Positions 1 to 8,437 are shown, numbered from the stretch's first letter. The stretch is DNA of 64,000 nucleotides from an uncultured eubacterium 1-6 (GCA_903789595.1 CAIFEZ010000009.1:52264-116263); one strand, 5' to 3'. The notes: generated from the sequence alone by a model not told the origin. Numbers and translations are program-made.

Positions 1-501
1 AGCTGCGACAGCGGCCTTATCAGCGTCCGTGTATTTGCCACAGTTCAGCGTAAACTTAACGCCGTCAAGAGTAGCAGATGCTTTTACCGGATTGTCCTGA
101 TCTCCAGTTGTGGAATTTTCATATTCCATAATAGATGCTTCCGCACTGATGGTAGGAGCGACTACGCCACCATTTTCGTATTTTGCGGTTTCTGTAGTAA
201 TATTTTCGACAGAAACACTATATGTTTTAGTGCCGTCCTGGTTTTTAAGTGCAGTCACCAAGGCTTTCTGAATATCATCAGCAGTACTCTTTGTGGAGAT
301 TGAAGTTGTGTCAAGGCTGGTCACTGCATTGCTGAAAGCAGTGAAGAGTGTGTTTACATTCGAATCAGTACTGTTCGGATTCTCAGAAGTAACCTTCTGA
401 TCAGCAAAGACATTCATAGCGACAGCCGGTACGGTTCCAAATGTCATGGATGCAGCAAGAGCCGTAACAGCCATACGCTTTAAGAATTTGTTTCTTGCCA
501 T
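1..501 (-). CDS. secreted protein, N-terminal part (cut by window edge)
   Basis: The start is an ATG at 501, read leftwards, with an AGGAGGAA-type ribosome binding site just upstream. The reading frame stays open for 167 codons to the window edge, so the C-terminus is missing. The N-terminus (MARNKFLKRM, then a hydrophobic AVTALAASMTFG segment, then AVAMNVFA) is a typical Sec signal peptide. The exported part is rich in Ser, Thr, Asp and Asn and low in Cys (NPNSTDSNVNT, STKSTADDIQ), as in many clostridial surface or secreted proteins. I do not recognise a family in the visible portion. There is no lipobox, so it is probably released or wall-bound rather than a lipoprotein. Confidence 0.75.
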   Translation of the reverse strand, partial: MARNKFLKRMAVTALAASMTFGTVPAVAMNVFADQKVTSENPNSTDSNVNTLFTAFSNAVTSLDTTSISTKSTADDIQKALVTALKNQDGTKTYSVSVENITTETAKYENGGVVAPTISAEASIMEYENSTTGDQDNPVKASATLDGVKFTLNCGKYTDADKAAVAA

Positions 502-807
502 TTGTTATTCCTCCTAACCTAAGTTAAAATAATATAATGTAGCATTAAGTATGCTCTTTACTTTACTATCATAAATATCCGTGAAAGTATTACCAAATTT
601 TTAATTCTTGATTTGTATTTTTTTAACAAAACATTCAAAATCTGTTGCATTCTGATGCCGTTATTCGTGGTTTTCGGCTGTTTTCGCTTCTTTTTTTACG
701 TCTTTCGAGGTGATTAAATTCAGTATTTGCTGGCTTTTGACTGTTTTTCCGTCGATATCTTGCGGAATTTTCCATCTCTGAAATTATGTCATTTTCTTTA
801 TTATTTT
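502..807. other. intergenic region, AT-rich
   Basis: No gene is seen here. The stretch is very T/A-rich on the side facing the secreted-protein gene and probably holds its leftward promoter, but I could not assign convincing -35 and -10 boxes. No clear terminator hairpin follows the leftward pssE-like gene that ends at 808. Confidence 0.4.
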
Positions 808-1323
808 TTACAATCTTCTACTTCCGCTGTCATTTTTCTTAATGATTTCTGACTGGAGGTAATTATCAATATCGCTGATGAAGCGGTCTGTGTTGGAACG
901 ATACTCCGAAAATGTTTTCTGTTCTGCCTGTGCAAGTGCCTCTCCGAGGTCATCTACATTCATGCACGGCTGAATGAGGTTCTGTTCTCCGAATTCCCGT
1001 ACGATTTCCTTCTGATGGTCGTCGACGTGTTCCTGCCAGGCGGACTGTCTGGGGACGGCGATGACGGTCTTGTGCTGTTTGACCGCAGTGATGATGGCTC
1101 CGGTGCCGCCGTGGGTGATGACGATGTCCGCCTGCTTCATTTTTTCCTTGAATTCTGTTCCGTCCAGAAATTTCTGATACGTAAAATGGAGCGGCACATA
1201 ATCGCTGTATCCTGTCTGGGCGAAGACCTCTTCGGTGATCGTGCCCGCGGCGATGAGACTGTCGATTTTTTCCAGAAGACGATTGAACTGGAACTTCTGG
1301 GATCCGAGGGTTACAAATATCAT
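808..1323 (-). CDS. pssE: PssE/Alg13-like glycosyltransferase subunit
   Basis: A 171-residue protein starting MIFVTLGSQ, which is the characteristic opening of the Alg13-like catalytic half of a two-part glycosyltransferase (family-28 C-terminal fold). The conserved nucleotide-sugar-binding HGGTG motif is visible (ITHGGTGAI, about residue 70), followed by a PRQ segment in AVPRQSAWQEHVDDHQ. In known systems (PssE, EpsF, Cps14G) this subunit pairs with a membrane-associated Alg14-like partner to add the second sugar to a lipid-linked repeat unit. The partner is encoded 18 bp upstream in the same direction, so the two are almost certainly co-transcribed. A GGGAGGAA ribosome binding site lies 6 bp before the ATG. 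The sugar specificity cannot be read from sequence. Confidence 0.85.
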   Translation of the reverse strand: MIFVTLGSQKFQFNRLLEKIDSLIAAGTITEEVFAQTGYSDYVPLHFTYQKFLDGTEFKEKMKQADIVITHGGTGAIITAVKQHKTVIAVPRQSAWQEHVDDHQKEIVREFGEQNLIQPCMNVDDLGEALAQAEQKTFSEYRSNTDRFISDIDNYLQSEIIKKNDSGSRRL

Positions 1324-1341
1324 CTGATTTCCTCCCGCTGC

Positions 1342-1821
1342 TCAGTAAATGCCGCCGACATATCTTCCGTCGGGATATACCTGCCGAAGTGCCTTCCACT
1401 GGATGTAAAAACGGTCTGCGTATTTGTACAGGAAATGTCCAGTCTCCGTGCCTGAGCTGACCTTGGCGTAGGACTCGATGTAGATCAGTTTTTTCCTATG
1501 TAGTTTGGCGATCAGGCAGATGGGAATCATGGCGAGTACCCCGGTGCAGATCACAACATCCGGTTTTTCCCTCTGATAGATTCTGAGAGAATCAAAGGCG
1601 TTCAGGAGCATCCGGAAGGGAAAGCTCTTTTCCTTGCGGTTCACCTGACGCAGGTAGTAGATCTTCTCACCTCCGGTGTCAGGCAGATAATCTGTCCGCT
1701 CCGTCATCACGAAGCTATCGTATTTGTCCATCAGCGGCTTCAGCCGCATGAGCTGCTCGAAGTGACCGCCTGAGGACGCGGCAAAACAGATTTTCAGTCT
1801 GTGGTCTTTTGTATCTGTCAT
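1342..1821 (-). CDS. pssD: PssD/Alg14-like glycosyltransferase subunit
   Basis: A 159-residue protein with the Alg14-like N-terminal motif AASSGGHFEQL at about residues 14-24. In the family this Gly-rich loop recruits the catalytic Alg13/PssE partner to the membrane. Hydrophobic stretches (VVICTGVLAMIPICLIAKL) and an ESYAKVSSGTETG segment are conserved in PssD/EpsE/Cps14F proteins of capsule and exopolysaccharide clusters. It is the first gene of a leftward pair with pssE and has an AAGGAAGAAG ribosome binding site. Its start lies just right of a 25-bp minisatellite (1848-1940), which therefore occupies its 5' region. The pair is isolated from any full polysaccharide cluster except the polymerase-like gene on the other strand. 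Confidence 0.85.
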   Translation of the reverse strand: MTDTKDHRLKICFAASSGGHFEQLMRLKPLMDKYDSFVMTERTDYLPDTGGEKIYYLRQVNRKEKSFPFRMLLNAFDSLRIYQREKPDVVICTGVLAMIPICLIAKLHRKKLIYIESYAKVSSGTETGHFLYKYADRFYIQWKALRQVYPDGRYVGGIY

Positions 1822-1847
1822 TTTCTTCTTCCTTATTATATAATGTC

Positions 1848-1940
1848 CTGCAATGTCATATCATGTGTTGCCCTGCACTGTCATATCAGCTGATGCTCTG
1901 CACTGTTATATCAGGTGATGCCATGCACTGTCATCGGCTG
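1848..1940. repeat. 25-bp minisatellite, about 3.7 copies
   Basis: Four units begin at 1848, 1873, 1898 and 1923, exactly 25 bp apart, each a variant of CTGCACTGTCATATCAG followed by a TGATGC-like end. The last unit is incomplete. The array sits directly upstream of the leftward pssD-like gene, in the gap before the rightward polymerase-like gene, so it could vary the length of a shared regulatory region. There are no spacers, so it is not a CRISPR array. Confidence 0.9.
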
Positions 1941-2191
1941 TGCGGCAGTACCCGGAACATTGCCGCAGGTTCGCGCTTAGATGTGTACATTGTAGCACAG
2001 TTTGTACACGATAAGTCTATGATAATACAGAAAGGTTTCAGCAGCGTTTGGGAAGCATTTGTCATTTGGCATTTCCTTGCGCCTGCATTTGACTTTTCCT
2101 TTTGCGGATCCGTCAAAGATGGTACAATTGACATGGTTCTGCTGTGCTGCGGGCCGTTGATAAATCTGTTCCCTGAAAGGAAAGAAAGAAT

Positions 2192-3589
2192 TTGTATAAC
2201 CATATGGAGTATGTTTCTTCTTCCGGTTGCTGCCGGAGAGTATCGATCGGTCTTCGACATTTTGCGAAAAAATATTTTTCGGCTGCTTTTTATGTGTATC
2301 TTGCCTTTATCGTCTTCAAGTCCATGCTGACCGCGACCATGATCCGGGTGGACTGGTGGAGCGGGCGTGTGGAAAGTATCCTTCAGCTGGCAGCACTGGT
2401 GATGGTGATATGGAAGGCGGCTTCGGATGATGTCTGGACGGCACGGGAGCGAATTCTGGCCGCTTTTCTGTGCGGGAGTCTTCTGCTGTCGTGGCATTCT
2501 TATTCCTACGCATTCATCTATGAGCTGGCGGTACTGATTTTTCTCGCACACGGCATGGAATTCCGGAAAATTCTGACGGTGCACCTGGCTGTCTCCATTG
2601 CAGTCACGCTCGCGGCTGTTATTCTGGCGCTTTCCGGGCAGATCGAGAATCTGACCTACTACCAGGAGGCGCACAATTACCGCGCGCGAATGGCCTTCGG
2701 CTTCGTTTATCCGACAGATTTCTGTGCGCACCTGTTCTTCATGGCTCTGAGCTATGTATGGCTCCGGCTTCGAAGGATCCGCTGGATCGAAATTGCGGCG
2801 ATTGCTGCCCTTGGAATTTTTACATGGGTAGGATGTGATGCGCGTACCACGGCACTGCTTTTCGCAATCCTTGTGCTCTATCTCGGAATCATGAAGCTCC
2901 GCTTACGCAAGGGGCCGTACGGTAAATACGCAGGAACAGGAAAATCTTCCCGGCCTACACTTCCCGGCGCTCACATGAATAAGACCGGAATATCTACCGA
3001 GGAGGTGGATTCTGAATCAGAATCGCAGACCAGGCGGAAGCCTTCTGAACGCCGTACCGAAGCCGCCGTACTACCCCGGATTCGCGAGTGGATCGACCGG
3101 CTGATCGTCCTGTCTGCTCCGATCTTCGCCGCTATGATGATTCTGATGTCCCGCTTCTACTCCGAATCCTCCGGATTCCTGCGGCTTGTGAACAAAGTGC
3201 TGAATAACCGTCTCTACTACGGGCATATCGGTTTTGAGCGTTATCATGTGCGTCTGTGGGCCCAGAAGGTCGAGATGCGGGGCGCTGGAAGAGCCGTCAC
3301 GCATTCTGCTGAATATTTCTTTCTGGACAGCTCTTATGTGAATATTCTGCTCCGGCTTGGTCTCGCCGTCCTGGCTGCGGTGCTGCTCATTCTGGTTATC
3401 ACCGCGAACCGTGAGAGGAAGACAGGCGATCATCTGAAGCTCTTTCTGCTGTTTTTGATCATCATAGCCTGTGTCATCGAGCACCACCTGATCGAGATAC
3501 AGACGAATCCGTTCCTGCTCCTGGTGCTGGCCTGCGATAGCGGAAGGAGAGATGATTTTCGGATTTCCCGCGCGGGGACCGAAGTATAA
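2192..3589 (+). CDS. polysaccharide polymerase-like multispanning membrane protein
   Basis: A 465-residue integral membrane protein with about ten hydrophobic segments (e.g. SAAFYVYLAFIVFKSML, ILLRLGLAVLAAVLLILVI) and one long hydrophilic Ser/Arg-rich loop at about residues 235-305. This layout fits Wzy-like polymerases or O-antigen-ligase-like proteins, and the divergent PssD/PssE pair supports a role in exopolysaccharide assembly. The family match is by topology and context only. A TTG at 2192 preceded by GAAAGGAAAG is used as the start; an in-frame ATG at 2204 is an alternative. The upstream gap of about 370 bp contains a 25-bp tandem array. No obvious terminator follows the stop codon. 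Confidence 0.7.
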   Translation: MYNHMEYVSSSGCCRRVSIGLRHFAKKYFSAAFYVYLAFIVFKSMLTATMIRVDWWSGRVESILQLAALVMVIWKAASDDVWTARERILAAFLCGSLLLSWHSYSYAFIYELAVLIFLAHGMEFRKILTVHLAVSIAVTLAAVILALSGQIENLTYYQEAHNYRARMAFGFVYPTDFCAHLFFMALSYVWLRLRRIRWIEIAAIAALGIFTWVGCDARTTALLFAILVLYLGIMKLRLRKGPYGKYAGTGKSSRPTLPGAHMNKTGISTEEVDSESESQTRRKPSERRTEAAVLPRIREWIDRLIVLSAPIFAAMMILMSRFYSESSGFLRLVNKVLNNRLYYGHIGFERYHVRLWAQKVEMRGAGRAVTHSAEYFFLDSSYVNILLRLGLAVLAAVLLILVITANRERKTGDHLKLFLLFLIIIACVIEHHLIEIQTNPFLLLVLACDSGRRDDFRISRAGTEV

Positions 3590-3771
3590 ATCTATCCGAT
3601 ATCTACAAATTTTCCAGGAAAAGTTTATAAAGCATGCACAAATAATCAGTCATATACTTTCTTGCCCAAATGATACAATAGATATATAGCAGATCGAAGC
3701 TTCTGTCTGTGCTGACCGGAGATCATCGCTTCGAAGACGCTGCAGATATGCTTCCGGAGAAAGGAGCAGAA

Positions 3772-3948
3772 ATGTGCGAAGTATTAGATGCTGTTGAAAA
3801 CAGAGGAATTCAAAAAGGCAAAATTGAAATCTTGTATTTCACGCTTCATTATTCTCCTCAACAGATTGCCGATCAACTTCATATGCCGATCAGCGCTGTT
3901 CAGGATATTATAGACAAGCTTTCTCCTTCCGACGAAGGCCAAGAATAA
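3772..3948 (+). pseudogene. C-terminal relic of an Rpn-family nuclease/transposase-like gene
   Basis: A 58-residue frame starting at ATG 3772 with an AAAGGAGCAGAA ribosome binding site. The sequence (MCEVLDAVENRGIQKGKIE, then SPQQIADQLHMPISAVQDII) resembles the extreme C-terminus of Rpn/PD-(D/E)XK 'putative transposase' proteins of clostridia, which end in a charged GIEKGK helix and a small HTH-like tail. The roughly 250-residue nuclease domain is absent. An in-frame GTG at 3709 would add 21 residues without restoring it. It is either a decayed remnant or a stand-alone short protein translated from the leftover start. Confidence 0.5.
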
Positions 3949-3966
3949 TCGCTGATATTGATAAGA

Positions 3967-4004
3967 CCTCGCAGTCGCACCTTGTAACAGTGCGTCCTGC
4001 GAGG
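3967..4004. terminator. hairpin between convergent genes
   Basis: CCTCGCAGTCGCAC is followed after 9 bases by GTGCGTCCTGCGAGG, giving a long stem with one bulge. It lies between the rightward relic and the leftward lrgB gene. No long T-run follows on either side, so it may be a weak terminator or another structural element. Confidence 0.55.
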
Positions 4005-4110
4005 CCTTTCACCAATGATTATTTCTGATTTGACGGCGTGCCGGGTAAGCTTTGACGTTATTTCGAGTCTGATCAAAAATTGATGAGATGATGTATATGA
4101 AACACTATGA

Positions 4111-4803
4111 TCAGCCCAGCATTGCAAAGAAGCTTGCAAGTATGACAGTCATCAGACCGGACACAACGATGGCAAGGGAGCTCATGGCTCCTTCGATCTC
4201 TCCCATCTGCATGGCCTTTGCGGTACCGATGGCGTGTGCGGAGGTCCCGCACATCAGTCCTCTCGCGATTGGGCTCTTGATGCTGAGAAGCTTGCTCATT
4301 CCTACCGCAATGACGTTTCCGATGATACCGGTGACAATGATGACTGCGACGGAGATTGTCACAACTCCTCCCAGTTCTTCAGATACACCCATTCCGATCG
4401 CGGTTGTGATGGACTTCGGAAGCAGGGTGACATAGTCTGCATGTGAAAGCCGGAACAGTTTGCTCATGATCAGAACCGATCCCATGGAGGTGAGGCATCC
4501 CGCAAGCACTCCAATCAGGATCGCCCGGAAGTTCTTTTTTAACAGGGCCATCTGCTTGTACAGCGGAATTGCCAGGCAAACCGTCGCCGGTGTAAGCAGG
4601 TAGCTCAGGTATTTCGCGCTGTCATTATAGCTCTTGTAATCCACCTTACACACGAGCAGAATCACAATTGTCAGTGCAATGGAGATCAGAAGCGGATTCA
4701 TGATGTCGAGCTTCGTCTTGTCATGAAGCCATACGCCGAATCCGCAAGTGACCAGACTGATTACGAAACCGATGGTAGCAGAACACAGCATTACGTTATT
4801 CAT
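4111..4803 (-). CDS. lrgB: LrgB/CidB/YohK-family membrane protein
   Basis: A 230-residue integral membrane protein of the LrgB family. Signature stretches are LLPKSITTAIGMGVSEELGG and RGLMCGTSAHAIGTAKA, both conserved across LrgB, CidB and YohK. The family was first described as an antiholin modulator of murein hydrolase activity. In Bacillus the LrgAB homologue (PftAB) imports pyruvate, so a small-organic-acid transport role is at least as likely. The gene follows lrgA on the same strand with a gap of 95 bp, as usual for the pair. A GGGAGAAAG ribosome binding site lies upstream. Confidence 0.88.
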   Translation of the reverse strand: MNNVMLCSATIGFVISLVTCGFGVWLHDKTKLDIMNPLLISIALTIVILLVCKVDYKSYNDSAKYLSYLLTPATVCLAIPLYKQMALLKKNFRAILIGVLAGCLTSMGSVLIMSKLFRLSHADYVTLLPKSITTAIGMGVSEELGGVVTISVAVIIVTGIIGNVIAVGMSKLLSIKSPIARGLMCGTSAHAIGTAKAMQMGEIEGAMSSLAIVVSGLMTVILASFFAMLG

Positions 4804-4898
4804 TTCTATTCTTTCTCCCTGTTCTTTTGCAAATTAAAGGCCAAAACAAAGGAAACCAGCAAAGAAATCTCATGAAGACGATTCCCGTATACGCTTTC

Positions 4899-5435
4899 TC
4901 ATTCCTTCGTCATAAAGCGGTCTCTCTCAGCCCTCCGGCTCAGTTCCTCGCCGAGTCTGGACGGTTTTTCAGATTTCTCTTCCTTCACCAGCTCCTTTGC
5001 GGCTTCTTTTCTGGTGACATCCTCCTGCAGGGATTCAATCCGGCCGAGGTCCTCACTGATTTCATCATCCAGCTCCTTCTCTTCTCCGGTCTCTGTTCCC
5101 TTCACCAGAGCATCGGTCACCTTTCCGGTCACCCCCATAACGAGGAAGGTACTCACAATGGTGATGACGAGAATCGGGATAATGATGGGCTGCAGATCCG
5201 GCCATGCTGTGATCAGGCCTACGCCCGCCGGAATAAACATCATCGGCATAACATCTACCAGGAAGGTTGCCGTTTCATCTACATCCGGAAGCTTGACGAT
5301 GTGTGTCATCAGCAAAATGAGCATGATCACGAGGCCGTAGATGCTGGCCGGAAACGGAAGCGGAAGAAAATGATTCAGGAGTTCTCCGACGCAGGACACT
5401 GCCAGAATAATCGCAAACTGTTTCATGTACTTCAT
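4899..5435 (-). CDS. lrgA: CidA/LrgA-family holin-like membrane protein with charged tail
   Basis: A 178-residue protein whose first 115 residues form the four-helix CidA/LrgA domain (ELLNHFLPLPFPASIYGLVI, DVMPMMFIPAGVGLI). Usual family members are about 115-150 residues. Here a C-terminal extension of about 60 highly charged residues (GTETGEEKELDDEISEDLG, EKSEKPSRLGEELSRRAE) follows, predicted cytosolic and helical. It is the promoter-proximal gene of an lrgA-lrgB operon and probably forms the partner subunit of LrgB. An AAAGGGG ribosome binding site precedes the ATG. The extension might bind a regulator, but no known motif is visible. Confidence 0.85.
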   Translation of the reverse strand: MKYMKQFAIILAVSCVGELLNHFLPLPFPASIYGLVIMLILLMTHIVKLPDVDETATFLVDVMPMMFIPAGVGLITAWPDLQPIIIPILVITIVSTFLVMGVTGKVTDALVKGTETGEEKELDDEISEDLGRIESLQEDVTRKEAAKELVKEEKSEKPSRLGEELSRRAERDRFMTKE

Positions 5436-5641
5436 GACTGTTTTTTCCCCTTTGTGCTGCGATAGCTGTTTTGTGGTAAATATCTTTTACATAATAGGAG
5501 ATCACTCAGAAAATAACTCGTCAGAATCTGCCTTCAAGTAGTTGTTTTTTCAGATTTTCTCTCACGCGGACGTTATCCATGCTATACTGTGTGCGGGCTG
5601 AGCTCGGTGATCGCAAAGATAGATTTCGCCGGTCCAGACAT

Positions 5642-5791
5642 CACATAAACAGATTCCGCAAATACAGATCTTACGAATGCAGATCCTACAAATGCAGATC
5701 CTATAAATGCAGATCCTACGTATGCAGATCTTACAAATACAGGTCTTATAAATGCAGATCTTACGAATACAGATCTCACAAATACTACTGC
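5642..5791. repeat. 15-bp minisatellite, about 10 units, with a pentapeptide-repeat reading frame
   Basis: Units of 15 bp (consensus GCAGATCYTACAAAT) run without interruption. One forward frame reads TDSAN TDLTN ADPTN ADPIN ADPTY ADLTN and so on to TDLTN, matching the A(D/N)LXX pattern of pentapeptide-repeat proteins. That frame has a TAA directly before it (5646-5648), no usable start, and a TAG soon after the array, so it is not an expressed gene as it stands. The array lies upstream of the PHP phosphatase gene. Confidence 0.85.
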
Positions 5792-5856
5792 CGCAAATCA
5801 TGGATTTTTGCAATAGATAATCCGCATTGGCCCGCACAGAAAGGAGAGCCCGACTC

Positions 5857-6672
5857 ATGTATTTCACAGACTATCACACTCACACCTGTTTTTCCTTTGA
5901 CGGTGCTCCCCACGCGACTATAGACGCCATGTGCCGTGCGGCGATGGACCGGGGCATTTCGGAGCTCGCCATTACCGACCACATGGATATTTTTCACCTG
6001 CAGAAGTACAGTTATATTCTGGACTGCAGCCGCCTGTATCCTGAGCTGCTTGCCGCGAAGGGTCGGTATGAAGGAAAACTGAAGGTTATCATCGGCGCCG
6101 AACTGGGACAGCCGATGGCAAATCCGAAGGAAGGCTGGAGGTTCCTTTCAGATCATCCGGAGCTTGATTTTGTCATCGGATCAGTGCACCAGATGGAAAA
6201 TGATCTTGACGTCTATTATTATAATTTTCGTAAGCATGACCCGGTTCAGGTCTATGATCACTACCTGGATCTTCTCACGGAATACGCCGCGGACTTTGAT
6301 TATGATGTCATCGGCCACATCACATATCCGCTCCGGTATATGGCAGAATCCGGCTTTGCTGTGAATATCGGACAATTTCTGGATAAAATTGAAAATCTGT
6401 ACCGCATCATCATCCGAAGAGACCGGGGGATCGAGCTGAATCTGTCAGGCTTCCGCCAGTCCATGCAGACCACCATGCCGACGCCTATGCTTCTGAAGCT
6501 TTACCGCGAATGCGGGGGCAGGATTCTCACGCTCGGAACCGATGCGCACCGGCCTGAGGATGTCGGGGCATTTCTCCGAGCCGGACAGGATATCGCCTAC
6601 GAATGCGGCTTCCGGGAACTGACGACCTTTGAGAAACGGACTCCGTCTTTTCACAGAATCATGTGCGGCTGA
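5857..6672 (+). CDS. hisK: histidinol-phosphatase, PHP family (HisJ/HisK type)
   Basis: A 271-residue PHP-domain protein. The metal-binding signature DYHTHTCFS is at the N-terminus. Later metal ligands are visible in ITDHMD, GAELGQ, SVHQME, IGHITYP and LGTDAHRPEDVG. This set matches monofunctional histidinol-phosphatases of Firmicutes, which remove phosphate from L-histidinol phosphate in histidine synthesis, and the length is normal. The ATG at 5857 is chosen because AAGGAG lies 10 bp upstream and the HTHT motif follows immediately. No other his genes are in the window, so the gene is detached from the pathway; a different small phosphoester substrate cannot be excluded. Confidence 0.85.
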   Translation: MYFTDYHTHTCFSFDGAPHATIDAMCRAAMDRGISELAITDHMDIFHLQKYSYILDCSRLYPELLAAKGRYEGKLKVIIGAELGQPMANPKEGWRFLSDHPELDFVIGSVHQMENDLDVYYYNFRKHDPVQVYDHYLDLLTEYAADFDYDVIGHITYPLRYMAESGFAVNIGQFLDKIENLYRIIIRRDRGIELNLSGFRQSMQTTMPTPMLLKLYRECGGRILTLGTDAHRPEDVGAFLRAGQDIAYECGFRELTTFEKRTPSFHRIMCG

Positions 6673-6791
6673 CGTTCAGATTGCGGCATCTGTCGCCGCA
6701 GCTTGATCTTCCTGCGAATTTTTAAGCTTTCCCCGACTGCACCGTGGCCGCACGCAGCCCGCTTTTCTTATGCTTTTCCTGTAAATATAAT

Positions 6792-6822
6792 AAAGGCATC
6801 GGATACAATGTCCGGTGCCTTT
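6792..6822 (-). terminator. terminator of the thymidylate-synthase-like gene
   Basis: AAAGGC and GCCTTT flank inner CGGA/TCCG arms. Read on the minus strand the stem is followed by a T-rich TTATTATATTTA stretch. It lies 30 bp after the stop of the leftward gene ending at 6852. Confidence 0.7.
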
Positions 6823-6851
6823 ACAGCAGTGAAAAACCGCTCTGAATCTCA

Positions 6852-7637
6852 TCAATTGCGCTTCAATTCTTCAACCTTCTGTGCGATTACAGTCTTTGCC
6901 TCTTCCATCATCTCATCCCAGCCGTCCTCGTAATCAAAGGTCACTTCGTCCGGGTCATCCTCTTCGATAGACTTCCGGATACGCTTCACATATCCCTCCA
7001 GAAGCTCGAAGTCTCTGTCATAGCAGTGAAAGCTGTTCGCACGGTGTGTGTAGCTTCCCACGCCGACGCCCAGCTCATCCGCGATCATCTTCTGCAGCAT
7101 GATCAGTGCAAATGCATTCATGTAAGCGGCTTTACAGGCATCATTGGATCGGAACAGGACCTTGCAGCAAAGCCTTCCCTCCCGGATGAAATACTGAATG
7201 TGCTGCAGGCACGCCGGATCATCGCTCCCCATATCCGCCTGCTTGTCTCTCACCGTCATGACCGCGCGGCGGCTTCCGGGATTTCTCTTAAGCTCGCTCA
7301 CGATAAACGGAATCTGGTCCGCATACCTCTGGTGGTAGGTATAGACCCAGTTTCCTTTCTCCACCTCGAAATCCAGGATACCGTAAAGCATCTCCTGACG
7401 GTACTGCTCCAGCTCCGTTGGCCCGCCGATAAAGCACTTGGAGATCATCGGCTCGCTGAGCGGCTCCGCCACACACATGGTCATGGAAAGCTCCTTCTGC
7501 CGGCAGTTCCAGTCCGGGCAGTCGTTCACGCGCCCGCACTCGTCCAGAGCCAGCAGCGCCTTGTGATAAGCCTCCGGAAGATTCCTCCCGTAAACCATCT
7601 TCTCGTCCATATCAAAATCATATAACGAATCGGTCAT
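6852..7637 (-). CDS. thymidylate-synthase-fold protein
   Basis: A 261-residue protein with thymidylate-synthase landmarks: a Cys in DPACLQH at the place of the catalytic PCH Cys, then LFRSND matching the QRS.D phosphate-binding segment, an Asn in AAYMNAFAL matching the PFN motif, and SFHCYDRD matching the nucleotide-binding H.Y pair. The remaining sequence is divergent and ends in an acidic tail, so the substrate could be dUMP, dCMP or another nucleotide. The start at 7637 has an AAGGAAGGAC ribosome binding site. An upstream in-frame ATG at 7799 would add 54 unconserved-looking residues with a poor site. It lies just downstream of an unknown 129-residue gene on the same strand. No folate or phage genes are adjacent. 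Confidence 0.65.
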   Translation of the reverse strand: MTDSLYDFDMDEKMVYGRNLPEAYHKALLALDECGRVNDCPDWNCRQKELSMTMCVAEPLSEPMISKCFIGGPTELEQYRQEMLYGILDFEVEKGNWVYTYHQRYADQIPFIVSELKRNPGSRRAVMTVRDKQADMGSDDPACLQHIQYFIREGRLCCKVLFRSNDACKAAYMNAFALIMLQKMIADELGVGVGSYTHRANSFHCYDRDFELLEGYVKRIRKSIEEDDPDEVTFDYEDGWDEMMEEAKTVIAQKVEELKRN

Positions 7638-7804
7638 CTGTCCTTCCTTTCTCAAGCATGACAATTGACATGCACCTGTATGATAAAATTGTCTCCCGCA
7701 AATTGCTTTCTGCAATCCGACAATTTCCCGCCGCGAAATATCATTCTGCTCCTGTTTCGTGATTCTATGTATTTCTGCGAAAAGCATATCCGCTTCCATC
7801 CTGC

Positions 7805-8194
7805 TCAGGTCACATAAAGGCCGCAGGGCGTGCGGTCCGTGAGATGATCCAGAGGCATCTTCGTCACCCTGCCCGCGTCCGGGGGGATGCAGTATGTGGT
7901 GAAGAAATGGTTCATGCTGTACAGAACCTCCTCATCCGTGAAATTTCCCACTGTGTCTCTGATCTCAGACAGGTTCTCATGAAGCTCTGAGGGCGTCATG
8001 TTCAGAAAATCATCGTACGCAAAATCAGCCCCGAAGTACTCCTGCAGCTTCCATGGCTTGGATGGAAAATTCCAGTCATAGCGGAAGATGCCGAAGAACT
8101 TGATCCATACCTTTCCGTTCTGGTCCGGGTAGATCGAATAATACAGCGCATCTCTCGCTTCTTTCGGATTGTCAAAAAGCTTCTCCTCACACAT
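7805..8194 (-). CDS. hypothetical protein, 129 aa
   Basis: I do not recognise this family. The protein is soluble, without signal peptide or membrane segment, aromatic-rich in the middle (VWIKFFGIFRYDWNFPSKPW) and mildly acidic. It ends with a segment containing PPDAGRVTKMPLDHL. It is upstream of and co-directional with the thymidylate-synthase-like gene, about 170 bp away, so a shared transcript is plausible. The ribosome binding site is weak (AAGG about 12 bp before the ATG). Confidence 0.6.
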   Translation of the reverse strand: MCEEKLFDNPKEARDALYYSIYPDQNGKVWIKFFGIFRYDWNFPSKPWKLQEYFGADFAYDDFLNMTPSELHENLSEIRDTVGNFTDEEVLYSMNHFFTTYCIPPDAGRVTKMPLDHLTDRTPCGLYVT

Positions 8195-8437
8195 GCTTCC
8201 GAATCCTTGTAAAAAAAGACCGCCAGCCCCACGACGACTGACGGTTATTCTTTAATGCTACATTATTCTTATATTATAAGCAGTTTAATCAGCACGGTCA
8301 AGTCACCCACCGGAAACAGTTTTACTGAAATTTGAAGAAATTTTAGTGCACTTTTTTGTGCGATTTTGTTTTCCGCGAACCCGGATTACCTGTACGAAAG
8401 AATTTGACACAAGGAATCCATCTGTAAATACGGCCCC
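8195..8437. other. intergenic region
   Basis: No gene is seen. The part from 8230 to 8350 is AT-rich (CTACATTATTCTTATATTATAAG) and probably contains the leftward promoter of the 129-residue gene. No strong terminator hairpin was found after the DegV gene that ends at 8438. Confidence 0.35.

Noticed and set aside
5562..5867. Leftward Cys/Ile/Arg-rich repeat protein (RICICRICI pattern)
   Set aside because: A by-product of translating the 15-bp array in another frame; no ribosome binding site and implausible composition.
7638..7799. 54-residue N-terminal extension of the thymidylate-synthase-like protein
   Set aside because: The extension does not resemble the fold and its start lacks a good ribosome binding site, unlike the ATG at 7637.
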